64,000 nucleotides of DNA from Megascapheus bottae (GCA_024803745.1 JANJXV010000002.1:41933757-41997756); one strand, 5' to 3'; shown: positions 1-10,358, counted from the stretch's first letter. Made by a program: numbers and translations. The notes: generated by a model not told the origin, from the sequence alone.

Positions 1-1304
1 GATTTTTAGGAACTGAGTTAAACTAAAACTCTGATTATCTTATCTCCCACAGTATAGCTGAAATCTCCTTATACTCTCAATATAATTGAAGACAAACTCT
101 TGTAAAAATCCTTTCTTTAACATTCTTAATTCTTACAGTCTTTCAAGACTATTACAAGTGCTTTTTTTCCTTTGCAAATATTTGGTAAGACTAATATACT
201 ATTTATACCGAAACATTTTCAATTATTCAGCCTCATCTAACTAGTGAGGAAAATTACATCGCAGGGGATAAACCCACTTGGAGAAAGAGAACATAATACA
301 CACACCTGTCACCTTGGAAAAAAACTGAGCCTTTGATGAGTTTGTACTTGCTCAAAAGAGGGGCAAATGGAAAACTACCGTCACTTAAAAAATGGAAAGC
401 TATTTTTCGTCTTTGCAATACATGTAGTTGGTCAATGACTCATAACCCCCAATGCATTTAAGTACCACAGCACAAGCTTGTTAGTCACGATCATCTCCTC
501 CTGCTCCCCTTCTTCCATAGTGAGGAGTATCCAGAGAAACGAGGCAAAGGGGACATATAATTTAATATAAGGAATGTATGTATATAGATAGTTATAGAGA
601 ATGAGAGATACCATAATCTGCAGTCAGTACCCTGGTTACCCAGGAGAGGAAATCGAATAATTCCAGTATAATTCCAAAGGCCTTAAAATCAATTCTTCTT
701 GTTCCTTCTTGAAGATCAATCGGGTAGACTGACATTTCTTGAGGACAGGCATGTAGAGTGATTTTTCCTTTCCGCCAGTTTTTTCTTCTACGTAGTTGGT
801 ACTAAGTTGGATGATGCTTACCCACATTATGGAGAGCAGTCTTTTGCTCAGTCTGTCCATATAAATACTAATATCATCCAGAAACTCTCTTAGACATGTT
901 TAACCAACTATCTGGACATTCCCTGTGCTAGTCAAGTTGGCGCACAAAATTAACCATCTAAGCATCTTATCAGGCATCAAGTCTTGTGCATTCTGCATTC
1001 AAAGAACGCATCTGTCTGCTCTTCCATCATATTCCCTCTTTCCATCCCTTCCTTCATTTTATTCTCTTCTCCTCTTTCACTCTCTTCAGCTTCCTAAATC
1101 ATGTACTTGTCCTCAGTTTGATAATAATGTTGTACAAACATGTTATAAAATACAATGTAGTAGAATGGCAAAAAGAACTTGTCTGTGGTTCACAAACCTT
1201 GTAAGTTGTTTGAACTTCTGCAAGTCACTGAAACTTCTCAGGCCTCGGGTTCTATTAAAGAACTAATTTGGGTGAATGTGGTTTTCTTTTTTGTCTTTTT
1301 TTCT
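1..1304. other. Unique AT-rich DNA, no feature seen
   Basis: Short open frames on both strands show no recognisable domain, no start context and no splice pattern. I see no repeat family here. Confidence 0.5.
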
Positions 1305-2465
1305 TGAAAGATTTTATTAACACCAATTTTTACATCATATTTCAAATGTCATGTTTAACAAACAAGTATTCAATAAGGGAATCTCTATATGCAATTGCTG
1401 GCAGATAAATTTTAGAACATAATTAAAATTAAGCTGAGGGTTTGTATGTCATAGATACATATTGGTCTACATAATATAACATTACATGTATTCTTTATAG
1501 AGAGTATATATCCCATCATAGATTTTTATGTGTATGTAGTTAATATTTATATCTCTAAGACCGTGTCAATAACCTTGGGTACCTGAATATTGAGTCATTG
1601 CTCTTGTGCTGTTTTGATTTACTATCCACATATCAAAGAGACCGTGCTTCTTTTGTTCCTTTGGTCTTGATTTATCTCATTCAACATGATTTGCTCTAGT
1701 TTCATCCACTTCCCAGCAAATGCCATTATTTTATCTTGTCTTTTGGCTATATAGAATTCCATTGTATATATGCACCACATTTTTTTGTCTCCACTCATCT
1801 GTAGTGGGGCATCTGGGTTGTTTCCATCTGGGTTGGCTATTGTGAATAGTGCAGTGATGAACATGGCTGAGCAGGTGTCCTTATCATATCCTGGTTTATG
1901 ATGCCCCGAGTAGATGCCCAGGAGTGGTATGGACAGATTGTAGGGAAGATCTATTTTCATTTTTTTGAGAAACTTCTGAACTGCGTTCCAGAGTAGCTGT
2001 ACTAGTTTACATTCCCACCAGCAGTGCAGTAGGGTTCCTCTTTCTTCACAACCCTGCCAGCATTTGTTATTATCTGAGTTCAGAATATTGACCATTCTAA
2101 TTGGGGTAAGGTGGTATCTTAGGGTTGTTTTTATTTGCATTTCCTTTATGACCATGGATGATGAGCATTTTCTCATTTTTTTTGCCTTTTTAACCTCTTC
2201 TTTTAGTAAGTCTCTCTTTAGTTCCCTTGCCCATTTAGTAATTGGTTTGTTGGGTTTTGGGGGGGATTGGTTTCTTGAGTTCGCTGTTAATATTGGATAT
2301 TAAGCATTTGTCTGATGTATTGTTGGTAAATATCTTTTCCCAATTTGTTGGCTGTCTTTCTACTTTAGTAGCTATGCCTTTGTGCAGAAACTTAATGTGT
2401 TTTTCTTTAACTCTATGAGAATCATATAATACTATTTCAACCCACTTGGAATCTCTGACTTGTTG

Positions 2466-2467
<2 letters not shown>
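1305..2467 (-). mobile_element. Old L1, 5'-truncated: ORF2 C-terminus and 3' UTR
   Basis: Read on the minus strand, 2467 to about 1622 encodes the C-terminal end of L1 ORF2, with the family hallmarks HCWWECKLVQ, IPLLGIY, MFITALFTIA and YTMEFY. The left 300 bases are its 3' UTR, which recurs on the plus strand at 12995-13125. ORF2 is the endonuclease/reverse-transcriptase protein. Only its tail is present and a frameshift splits it near 2240, so the copy is dead. A CA microsatellite sits at its 5' truncation point. Confidence 0.9.

Positions 2468-2510
<43 letters not shown>
2468..2510. repeat. (CA)n microsatellite
   Basis: About 21 uninterrupted CA units lie at the upstream edge of the L1 fragment. 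Confidence 0.95.
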
Positions 2511-2512
<2 letters not shown>

Positions 2513-2699
2513 CATACCTTGAGTAATACAAATTGATGAAACTGTTACTTGAAACCTGGCACGTAGCTCTTTCCTATAATCTCTTCTGTTTGGAAGGCAG
2601 GGGTCAGGAATATGGTTTAAGGCCAGTATGGGAAAAATGTCCATCCAAGTATTGTGGTTTATGACTGTTTATGGCTAGCTGCACTATTGCCAATAGGAC

Positions 2700-2845
2700 A
2701 CTATGTTGAAAATGAACTATACAATTTGAAGGAGGGACAGGAGGGAAAAACTGGGAGAAAACAAGAAAAGAGGTGATATTGTCCAAAAAGAAATGTAATC
2801 TGTATTTGCCTTATATAACTGTCGCTTTTTTGTTTTTAGTGTTTT
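2700..2845 (+). mobile_element. L1 3' UTR end, plus strand
   Basis: The block starting ACTATGTTGAAAATGAACT and running through a purine-rich stretch recurs at 23278-23420 (plus) and, inverted, at 13880-13930 and 36990-37020. This is the 3' UTR of an older L1 subfamily. Confidence 0.65.
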
Positions 2846-2879
2846 CCAATAAAAATAGCAATGAAAAGATTTTGAAAAC

Positions 2880-3025
2880 AAACAAAAAGATTGATCATAG
2901 GCTGGAATGTCTTGGTCCAAGTCCAGCCCTTGGCAGAAATGCAAGATCCTACCTGAAAAGTAACTAAAACAAGAAGGGGAAGTAAAAGGCCCTGACTCAA
3001 AATGTAGCACCACTAAAAAAGGAAA
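2880..3025 (+). mobile_element. Degraded B1/ID-type SINE (tentative)
   Basis: A B1-like tail (GATCCTACCTGAAAAGTAAC) is followed by a reduced ID-like stretch with AGGCCCTGA and CAGCACC-like words and a terminal A-rich tail. It resembles old B1-dID elements of rodents. It is heavily diverged, so family assignment is uncertain. Confidence 0.35.
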
Positions 3026-4134
3026 AAGAAATTGTTACTTTATAAATGATCATTGTCTCTTACAACATAGGCTTTTATAACATACTTTATAGTCTCTCTG
3101 TTTCTCTATGCGTCAGACTTTCTCTGTCTCTCTCGATATGGATCATCTATATTTGCATTGATATTTACATCCATTTTGCCCTTAGTTCACGAAAAGGTCA
3201 GGAAACATAATTCCAACTAGTAATGATAATAATTAAGCATTCATACAACAGAACAAAGAACAGCAAGATGAATAACCTGCCTGCATTCACAACAACATGG
3301 ATGAATTGCTCAAACACAGATAATATAAAAGAATTCAGGCACACAGTAACATAAACTGTATGATTTTATTTATAAATTAAATCAATTTCTATAGTGTATA
3401 ACAATATTTGTTTAAGATGGGAATAAAGAAAAAGAAAATAGAAACAAGGACTTGAGTACCTGAAAACTCGTGATTGTGAGGAAGAGAGGAAAGACATACT
3501 GATTAGGAAAAGAATTACAGGGTGGGAAGACTTCTATAAAAGGATAGTTTTCTGTTTTTTGACATAGGTAATGGTTATGCAGCTGTTTGATTTACGAATT
3601 TTTATTAAGCTGAGATTTTCACAGTATAAGTTTATAGTTAACAATAAAATGTTTGAAGTCAGGAAAGTGTTACAACTGCTAGGTTGTGACATCATCACTG
3701 CATACTGGTGAATAATCAGAAAGGAGAATTTGGGTTTTCAGTTGTGGTTGGTTTAGAGACCTCCTACAGTAGAGGTACCAAGGGAACTTTCAAAGATACA
3801 GGTTCTCATGGTCCTTCATCCTACACCCTCATTAACATAGTCAACATTTCTTAAAGGAAGGCACTGTAAGCTACAAGCAGTGAATGAAATAGACAAATTC
3901 TCATTTTTCTGGAGCTTATCCTATAATAGCACTTCTAGGAACCCAGAAATCCCTAAGCAATTCTTATTATGAGATATAGCATTTCCTTAAAAACTTCCCA
4001 ATCCAGAAGTATAGAAAGAGGTTTATGAGTGAGACTTGTAGATAAAGAATATGAGACTTAATCATTTTGTAGAAAACCCAAAGCATTTATAAATAAATTG
4101 AAAAATTTAGAAATTGAGAGTTAAAAGAAGAACA

Positions 4135-4174
4135 GAATAGGAATATAATTCCTATAGGAATATAATTCCTATTC
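4135..4174. repeat. Near-palindrome built from a duplicated 17-mer
   Basis: GGAATATAATTCCTATA is repeated twice in tandem. With its flanks it makes a 40-base near-palindrome with two 2-base asymmetries. Confidence 0.8.
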
Positions 4175-4496
4175 TAATTGTCCTTCAAACCTTTAGATTT
4201 GCCTCTTTCTGTCATTTATCTTTTGAGGTTTAAAATTATTCCAGCTTCAACATTCTCATCCTGTGTGTATGTGTGGTTTTCTCTTTTCCTTAGCACAAAT
4301 GATAGTTTATAAGCAAGTGATTTTTTTAAGTTGTGAAAATGATAATAAGCAACTGAAATTTCATTCAAGGTACTCAAGAACTTCCTAAATTCTAAGTAAT
4401 GGTCTCAATTGCTAATGAAGCTACTAAAGAGACATTAATAAATAATATAAAAACCACTGATATAAAAAGCATATCATTTGAAAATCATTCCTTTTG

Positions 4497-4542
4497 CATT
4501 CCTTTCTACCAGTTTATATCAAGGAAATAGTAGAAAGGAATG
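4497..4542. repeat. 13-bp perfect inverted repeat
   Basis: Arms CATTCCTTTCTAC and GTAGAAAGGAATG are separated by 20 bases. No flanking element is recognised. Confidence 0.8.
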
Positions 4543-5299
4543 TAACACAGATCTCTGACCCATTTCCATTAAAGAGAAAGGAATTAACAGAGAAGAATGT
4601 ATAATGTTACCTGAGGTCATTCTGTCAGTGGAAACCTGCACTAGACATTTCTAAACCCTGGCATCTATCTATAAACTAAAATGAACAAAAATCCCTGGAG
4701 TGACGATGTTTCCAGTATATTGCATGCATGGATGTTAGGAAGGAAAAGAGTAAATACCATAAATAAAATGTCAAAGTAGGTTATCTATGAAAACTGAATA
4801 AAATAATCAATAGAGAGGGAAAAATGAAACCAGCTATAAGAGAGGTAGTTGTGAGTAGGAATTAGATTTGAAATTTTACAGATTCAAAGATGGGTCAGAA
4901 AGCAGTCAAGGAGAAAGCAGCATTTGAGTGAGCATTTCCAAGAGATGAAAGAGTGAACTGGGGATATCTGTAGGAAGAACATTCCAGACAAAGTATTATT
5001 TACAAAAGTCAAAGCCTGTGCACACTGCTTAGGATCTTACTTGTAGACTGGTTATATTAATCCTTTCCAATCAGAGTAATTTCATAAGTTACAGATTTGA
5101 AAATTTACATATAAAACTGTCAATCTTAAATTTACCAGTTATTTGTTTAACATTTTTTTTCAAACACGGACTTCACAACTTTTCAGAGTGTACAAGAACT
5201 GCCTATTGACATGAAAGAATTTACAATCTTGTTATAAAACAATGGTAAGAAAATAATTTTAATTTGTACTATTTTCTATAATAAATTTAAGGTTTGTGG

Positions 5300-5425
5300 G
5301 AAGAAAACAATATATAACCTTCTTGTTTGGATGAGAAAATTGAAATATAGAGACATTAACTGATACAGAGAAACATGATAGATATGAACCCTAGTTTGTG
5401 ACCCACATTCACATACTAAAGCTTG
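5300..5425 (-). mobile_element. MIR fragment (weak)
   Basis: The MIR-type reverse motif 'GGATGAGAAAATTGAAATATAG' (ancestral 'gatgaggaaactgaggcacag') is followed by a GAACCCTAGTTTGTGACC-like end. It is very diverged. Confidence 0.4.
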
Positions 5426-5669
5426 CCAATATAGTTTTCTCTTAGGCTATTAGATGTGAGACCAAGAATTAAGGTAGCTGCTTCTCACTGCTCAGGCTAC
5501 CTTGTATGCATACCACAAGGTGCTTACCACTAACATGCTGAGCCAGTCATCTGCACAAGGGCTTTTATCCAAGACGCAGAGCTATCCTCCAGAGAATCTA
5601 CCCAGCCACCTGTATCTACAAGGTGAGGGTAGGTGGGGTTGAGTGGAAAGGAGTTAGAGGAAAATAATT

Positions 5670-5835
5670 ACAAATTTAATGTCTTTTCACATCTGTTTTC
5701 CCATTTGACCTCTTACAGCAGTTTTCCTGTCAGTTCTGTTTCACAAATAAGAGAGAAAGCTTAAAGAGTCTAACCACTTTAAGGTCATATTGCTAGGGAG
5801 TGGTCTAAACAAGCCTAAGCCCACATTGCTGTCTT
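5670..5835 (-). mobile_element. MIR SINE fragment
   Basis: The stretch shows the MIR reverse core: TTTCACAAATAAGAGAGAAAGC, then a TAACCACTTTAAGGTCATATTGCTAG segment corresponding to 'taacttgcccaaggtcacacagctag'. This is an ancient, inactive mammalian SINE. Confidence 0.65.
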
Positions 5836-6214
5836 CAGCTGTCTTGTTTTTTTTCAGTGATTTTTTCAGTAATTTTAATCTGAATGTAGGGAGCTACTAA
5901 AGATATTGGGGCTTCTGGATTTATATTCCCTCAAAAGCAAAATGGAAGTAGAGGAGGCCTGGGGCTGGATGATGTTTGTGCCTTTGAACCCATTGTACCT
6001 TTGATTGGAATGTTCTTCCCACTAGTCTTCTTTATCTATGTATTAACCCCAACATTACAAAATGAAATTTTGAACAGTTTCAAACTTGTAGAGTTGTCAA
6101 ACATAACACAGAGGCTTCCTAAATACCCTACACCCAAATTTCCCTTATATTAACATCTTACAAGTGGCTTGAAACATTCATTGCAGTGAATCTATAGCTT
6201 ATCCCTATTTTATC

Positions 6215-6604
6215 AAGGCATCTTTTTTGGGGGGGAGGTCATGGGGTAAACTCTGGGCCTAGGGGTTGTCACTGAGCACTTCAGCTCAAGGCTACTGCCC
6301 TACCCTTGAACCACAGCCCCACTTCCCATTTTCTAGTGATTAATTGGAGATAAGAGTCTCTCCCCTTTGTAGTGCCCAGGCTGGCTTTTTTTTGACAGAT
6401 TTTTTTATTGTAATTAATAAAAGGGTTACATGATATTTGCCAGTTAGAAGGTGCATTAATTCACATACATTGATACCCTTTCACATGTCTTGGTACCCAT
6501 TACCCTTCCCCCCCCAACCCCCCCACCGGCTTTTAACCACTATTCTTAGATTTCAGCCTCCCGAGTAGCTACAATTATAGGCATGAGCCACCGCGCCCTG
6601 CCCA
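6215..6604 (-). mobile_element. 7SL-Geo SINE split by an L1 insertion
   Basis: Minus-strand SINE with a 7SL/B1-like head (rightmost: GCCTCCCGAGTAGCTACAAT, TGAGCCACCGCGCC) and a Geo tail (leftmost: CTTCAGCTCAAGGCTACTGC, TTAATTGGAGATAAGAGTCT). The body is interrupted at 6390-6527 by an L1 3' end, with the short duplication GGCTTTT on both sides. The SINE is therefore older than that L1. Confidence 0.88.
6390..6527 (-). mobile_element. Short L1 3'-end insertion inside a SINE
   Basis: A T-run and TTATTGTAATTAATA (the reversed L1 tail) lead into the young-type 3' UTR word GGTGCATTAATTCACATACA. The 7-bp TSD GGCTTTT lies at 6383-6389 and 6528-6534. Only about 140 bases of L1 were copied. Confidence 0.85.
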
Positions 6605-6699
6605 GTGTACTTGATATCCTTTACCTTTTCCATGATCCCATCGTGAATATCATATTCCATTTAGTAGTCATATCCCCTTTGTTTCCTCTGGGTCTTCCT

Positions 6700-6912
6700 T
6701 GCCTGCCTGCCTGCCTTCCTTCTTTCCTTCCTTCCTTCCCTTCCCTTCCCTTCCCTTTCCTTCCTTCCTTCCTTCCTTCCTTCCTTCCTTCCTTCCTTCC
6801 TTCCTTCCTTCCTTCCTTCCTTCCTTCTTTCCTTCCTTCCTTTCTTCCTTCCTTCCTTCCTCTCTCTCTCCCTCCCTCCCTCCTTCCCTCTATCCTCTCT
6901 CTCTCTCTTCTG
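6700..6912. repeat. Compound (TGCC)/(TTCC)/(CCCT)/(CT) microsatellite
   Basis: An almost pure pyrimidine tract, mostly TTCC. The proline/serine/leucine-rich and Lys/Arg/Glu-rich open frames across it are repeat artefacts. Confidence 0.97.
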
Positions 6913-6919
6913 TCTTTCT

Positions 6920-7113
6920 GACAATTTCTTAGACTTCAGTTATTTTTGATGATTGATAATTTTGAGGCATTTTGTAGAACAGTTCTCCATTAGTAGACTT
7001 GTATGATGTTTCCAGGAGGAAGATCACCATTCAAATCATGTCCTATCAAAGGTACATTCTGTCAGTATGAATGATCACCATGTTGACGCTAAACCTGACC
7101 ACAAAAGCAGGAT
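6920..7113. other. Unique DNA
   Basis: Nothing recognised between the microsatellite and the next SINE. Confidence 0.5.
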
Positions 7114-7127
7114 AAATGTAATAACTA

Positions 7128-7388
7128 GGGCCCGGGAGTTTGGCCTAGCGGTTAAAGTGCTTGCCTAGCATGCACAAGGACCCAGGTTCGATTCCTCGGT
7201 ATCCCACATACACAACCAAGCCGGAAGTGGCAGAGACGAGACTGCAACAAGCGACAGAGAGCTAAAGCAAGCAAGCAGAGCCCAACCGGGTGGCCGGAGC
7301 AAGCGGGCCGGAGCGAGCGGGGCCAGGAGCGTGAGGGAGAGAGCCTGACCAGAGCGAGGGGGCCAGAAAGAGAAGGGGGCCAAAAAAA
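7128..7388 (+). mobile_element. ID-headed SINE with an unfamiliar GC-rich tail
   Basis: The first about 85 bases are the tRNA-like left monomer of the local IDL-Geo SINE, with box A TGGCCTAGCGG and box B GGTTCGATTCC. The sequence keeps the first bases of the Geo half (GCCGGAAGTGG), then departs into about 150 bases of GC-rich DNA. That tail holds three tandem 14-bp units at 7292-7305, 7306-7319 and 7320-7333 (GGCCGGAGCAAGCG type) and ends in A9. Flanks are a 14-bp TSD, AAATGTAATAACTA at 7114-7127 and AAATGTAATGACTA at 7389-7402, with one mismatch. Many CpGs survive, so the insertion looks young. No other copy of the tail occurs in this window. Confidence 0.85.
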
Positions 7389-7507
7389 AAATGTAATGAC
7401 TATTCCAAAGTCTCTCCTTATTTTATTTTTTTTGATCTCTGATGTCATTAGGAAAACAAAAAGTGATGAAATGGGAAAGACAAATATCTTAAAAGAAGAT
7501 AGGTTGT

Positions 7508-9135
7508 GAGAGCCCAAGGTTTCTACTGATTATGACAAATGAGGGAAACCATTGAGCCTATGTACCTTTGCATCTGGCTTACTTCAATTATTATGATTTT
7601 TTCTAAGCCTTTCCATTTCCTTATAAATGGGGCAATGTCATTCTTTCTGACAGCAGCATAGAATTCCATTGTGTACAAATACCACATCTTGTTGATCTAC
7701 TCATCAACTGAGGTTGGTTCCATATCTTTGCTATGGTGAATAGTGCTGCAATGAACATCGTTGTGCTAGTGGATTTAGTATGTCCTTGTTTCTGGAAAAG
7801 TGGGTAAATGACAAGTAGTGGAATTGCTGGGTCATAACGGAGTTCTATGCTTAGTCTTTTGAGGAACTGCCATACTGCTTTCCACAGTGGTTGAACGAGT
7901 TTGCACTCCCACCAACAGTGTATTAGCAATCCCTCCTGGCCACATCCCCTCCAGCATCTGTTGTTATTAGATTTCTCGATCCTGGCCATTCTAACTGGAG
8001 TGAGGTGGAATCTTGGAGTTGTTTTGATTTGCATTTCTTTTGTGACCAGAGATGTTGAGCATTTCTTCATGTGTCTACAGGCCATTTTTATTTCTTCTAC
8101 AGAAAAAACTCTCTTTAAGTATTTAGCCCATCTTTTAATGGCATGGTTGTTTCTTTGGAGATTAGTTTTGGAGTGATTCAATTTTTTGAGCTGTTGATAT
8201 ATTTTAGACATGTGGCCTTTGTCCGTTGTATGGTTAGTAAAGATCTTCTCCCACTCTGTAGGCTTTCTAGTTAATTTGCTAGCTATGTCCTTTGCCATAC
8301 AGAAGCTCCACAGTTTAATGCAGTCCCACTTATCCAGCCTTTTTCTGATTTGTTGTGTTTCTTGGTCCTTATTAAGAAAATTTTGTTCGGTGCCAAGGAG
8401 ACCTAGTGTATCTCCTATTCCTTTTTGTAAAGTTTTCAGCGTATCTGCTTTTACCTTGAGGTCTTTGAGCCATTTGGAGTTAATCCTAGTGCAGGATGAC
8501 AAAGAAGGATCCAACTTTAGTTTTCTGCAGGTGCTTAACCAGTTCTGCCAGCGCCATTTGTTTAAGAGGCTGTCTTTCTTCCATTCAATTTTTATTGCTC
8601 CCTTATTAAAGATTAGGTAGCCATAGATCTGTGGGTTAATATCTGGGTCCTCAGTTCTATTCCATTGGTCTTCAGGCCTGTTCTTGTGTCAGTACCAAGC
8701 TGTTTTGGTCACTATAGCTCTGTAATAGAGTCTAAAGTAGCAGAGATTTACAATAGAACAAAATCTAGATCCATAAGGCCATATAGTATGATGCTAAATG
8801 TAAGGACATCCAGGATATAGAAACAAAAGCCATATAATGAGTGATTGCTGTCCTTAATGTGTTGTGTTATCTCTTATCTCTTTTGCTGTCCCTTGGTTAT
8901 CTCATATTGTTACCATATTTCACCTTGTTATCTGATATATTTTATATATCCTTAATTGGTTATTTGAAATTGGATAGGGAAGGGGAGAAATCAAGATGAG
9001 TGGGGAGAGGGGGGAGGGAAATGGGGACCATGACATGAGAAAGGGTATCAATATTTGTGAAGTAATGCACCTTCTATCTGGTGAATATAATGTAACCCTT
9101 CTATTAATTACATAATAAACATATGGAAAAAAAGG
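7508..9135 (+). mobile_element. L1 insertion with 5' inversion (twin priming), exact TSD
   Basis: The 5' part of the copy (7508-8735) is inverted and the 3' part (about 8736-9135) is direct, ending in an A-rich tail. The inverted part ends at GGGCTCTC and the direct part begins at (C)TAGCAGAG. These are adjacent in the uninverted copy at 58070-58080, so almost nothing was lost at the switch. An exact 11-bp TSD, AGATAGGTTGT, lies at 7497-7507 and 9136-9146. This is the expected product of twin-primed reverse transcription. Confidence 0.93.
7530..8735 (-). pseudogene. L1 ORF2 C-terminal remnant (inverted segment)
   Basis: The minus strand encodes the distal part of the L1 ORF2 protein, the endonuclease/reverse transcriptase needed for retrotransposition. 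Readable blocks in order are KLKLDPSLSSCTRINS, KPTEWEKIFTNHTTDKG, HMKKCSTSL, EMQIKTTPRFHLTPVRMA, HCWWECKLVQPLW, YDPAIPLL and MFIAALFTIAKIWNQP. A frameshift near 7660-7690 breaks the last about 45 residues. The N-terminal endonuclease and the RT catalytic core are absent because of 5' truncation, so the copy cannot make active protein. It is better preserved than the other ORF2 pieces here, consistent with a fairly recent insertion. Confidence 0.92.
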
Positions 9136-9178
9136 AGATAGGTTGTTTTCTAAATTGCATCATAAAACATCACAAAGA

Positions 9179-9376
9179 GGGGCCGGGAGTTTGGCCTAGT
9201 GGTTAAGGTGCTTGCCTAGCATGCATGAAGACCCGGGTTCAATTCCTTGGTACCACATACATAGAAAAAAGCCAGAAGTGGTGCTGAGGCTCAAGTGGTA
9301 GAGCACTAGCCTTCAGAAAGTCCAAGGACAGTGCTCAGGCCCTAAGCTCAAGCACAGGACTGGCAAAAAAAAAACA
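9179..9376 (+). mobile_element. IDL-Geo SINE, full length
   Basis: The tRNA-like head (box A TTGGCCTAGTGG, box B GGGTTCAATTCC) is followed by the linker ACATAGAAAAAAGCCAGAAG, the Geo half (GGCTCAAGTGGTAGAGCAC, GTCCAAGGACAGTGCTCAGG) and an A tail. A short CACAAAG direct repeat flanks it at 9171-9177 and 9384-9390. This is the best local reference copy of the family. Confidence 0.95.
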
Positions 9377-9473
9377 CACACAGCACAAAGAAGTATGTAA
9401 TTTATGCACATCTGTTTCATGCAAGTGCACAGAATTAAACTGGATTAAAGCATTCTTTTTCCAGTTATGTTTT

Positions 9474-9640
9474 TTAAAATTTTTTATTGTAATTAATAGA
9501 AGGGTTACATTGTCAGATAGAAGATGCATTCTTTAACCATCATTACTACCTTTTCTCATGTTTTTTGTCCCCATTTCCCTCCCCTACCCCCTCCCCTCAT
9601 CTTGTTTTCCCCTTTTCCCTATCCTATTTGAAATTGGATT
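9474..9640 (-). mobile_element. L1 3' UTR fragment
   Basis: Reversed L1 tail TTTTTTATTGTAATTAATAG, then the young-type 3' UTR through the pyrimidine-rich region and TTTGAAATTGGAT. It is 5'-truncated. Confidence 0.9.
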
Positions 9641-10022
9641 AAATCATTATTCCTGAGACTACAACATTTATTTTTCTGTTCTGAAGTATGCTATGCCAAA
9701 TACTTGATGGTAGATTTAAGATTTAAAGAAAGAAATTAAAATTTGCACTGTTGAAATCTAAAAACTGTTTAGTATACTCATATGTCATTCAGTGGTAGAC
9801 AATAAAATTGATTTTCTTCCAAGGCCTTTTGCAATCAACCTTTTAAATTTTATTCAGAATCATTATTTTCTTTTTATATAACACAGCTACTTTCATGGGA
9901 ACTTCAGTTTAATATTGACTTTTCTATTTGTAATGAAATGAGTGAGGCCCTAAATAAGAATAAGAAAGCTAAAATTAAGCCAGGTTAATCTTGTTCATGT
10001 ATCATTTTATAGTAGAATTGGC

Positions 10023-10097
10023 TAGATATTTGTAACATGTATAGAGTCCTTAGTACATTTGGATATCGAAGGGTGCTATACATGTTACAAATATCTA
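10023..10097. repeat. Perfect 22-nt inverted repeat (hairpin)
   Basis: The left arm at 10023-10044 (TAGATATTTGTAACATGTAT + AG) is exactly complementary to the right arm at 10076-10097, around a 31-nt loop. The transcribed RNA of either strand would fold into a miRNA-precursor-sized stem. No transposon family is recognised and no TSD is evident. It could equally be a palindromic MITE remnant. Confidence 0.85.
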
Positions 10098-10306
10098 TTT
10101 AAATTGCATAATGAACTTCTGAAGCAGTCAGTAGTATAAGAAATATTTGATAGAATAATAAAGTAAATATATAAACATTAAAATAGAAGCATAAGTATAT
10201 CTGAAATAAGAGCACAATAAACATTGATTCCATCCACATCGCTCTTTATAATATTTTTAATGATTATCTCTTTCTTTGTCTTTTTAAAATTTACTTTATG
10301 GTTGTT

Positions 10307-10358
10307 TTAGAGGTGATATACTGCAGGGTTACATTTATACACATTATATCACCTCTAA
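10307..10358. repeat. Perfect 14-nt inverted repeat
   Basis: Arms TTAGAGGTGATATA and TATATCACCTCTAA surround a 24-nt loop, about 210 bases from the larger hairpin. The left part resembles an old reversed L1 3' end, so the symmetry may be chance. Confidence 0.75.

Larger units (their letters stand above)
3030..5299. other. Unique AT-rich DNA
   Basis: No gene or interspersed repeat is recognised. Two small inverted repeats are listed separately (4135-4174 and 4497-4542). Confidence 0.5.

Noticed and set aside
6583..6932. Long Pro/Ser/Leu-rich and Lys/Arg/Glu-rich frames
   Set aside because: They read through the TTCC/CCCT microsatellite.
7152..7517. 121-codon minus-strand frame over the GC-rich SINE tail
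   Set aside because: High GC removes stop codons. The frame runs across SINE head, tail and flank.
9179..9265. Possible tRNA gene from boxes A and B
   Set aside because: It is the tRNA-like head of a repeated SINE, followed by the linker and Geo module, and is not a cloverleaf-forming tRNA with a proper acceptor stem.
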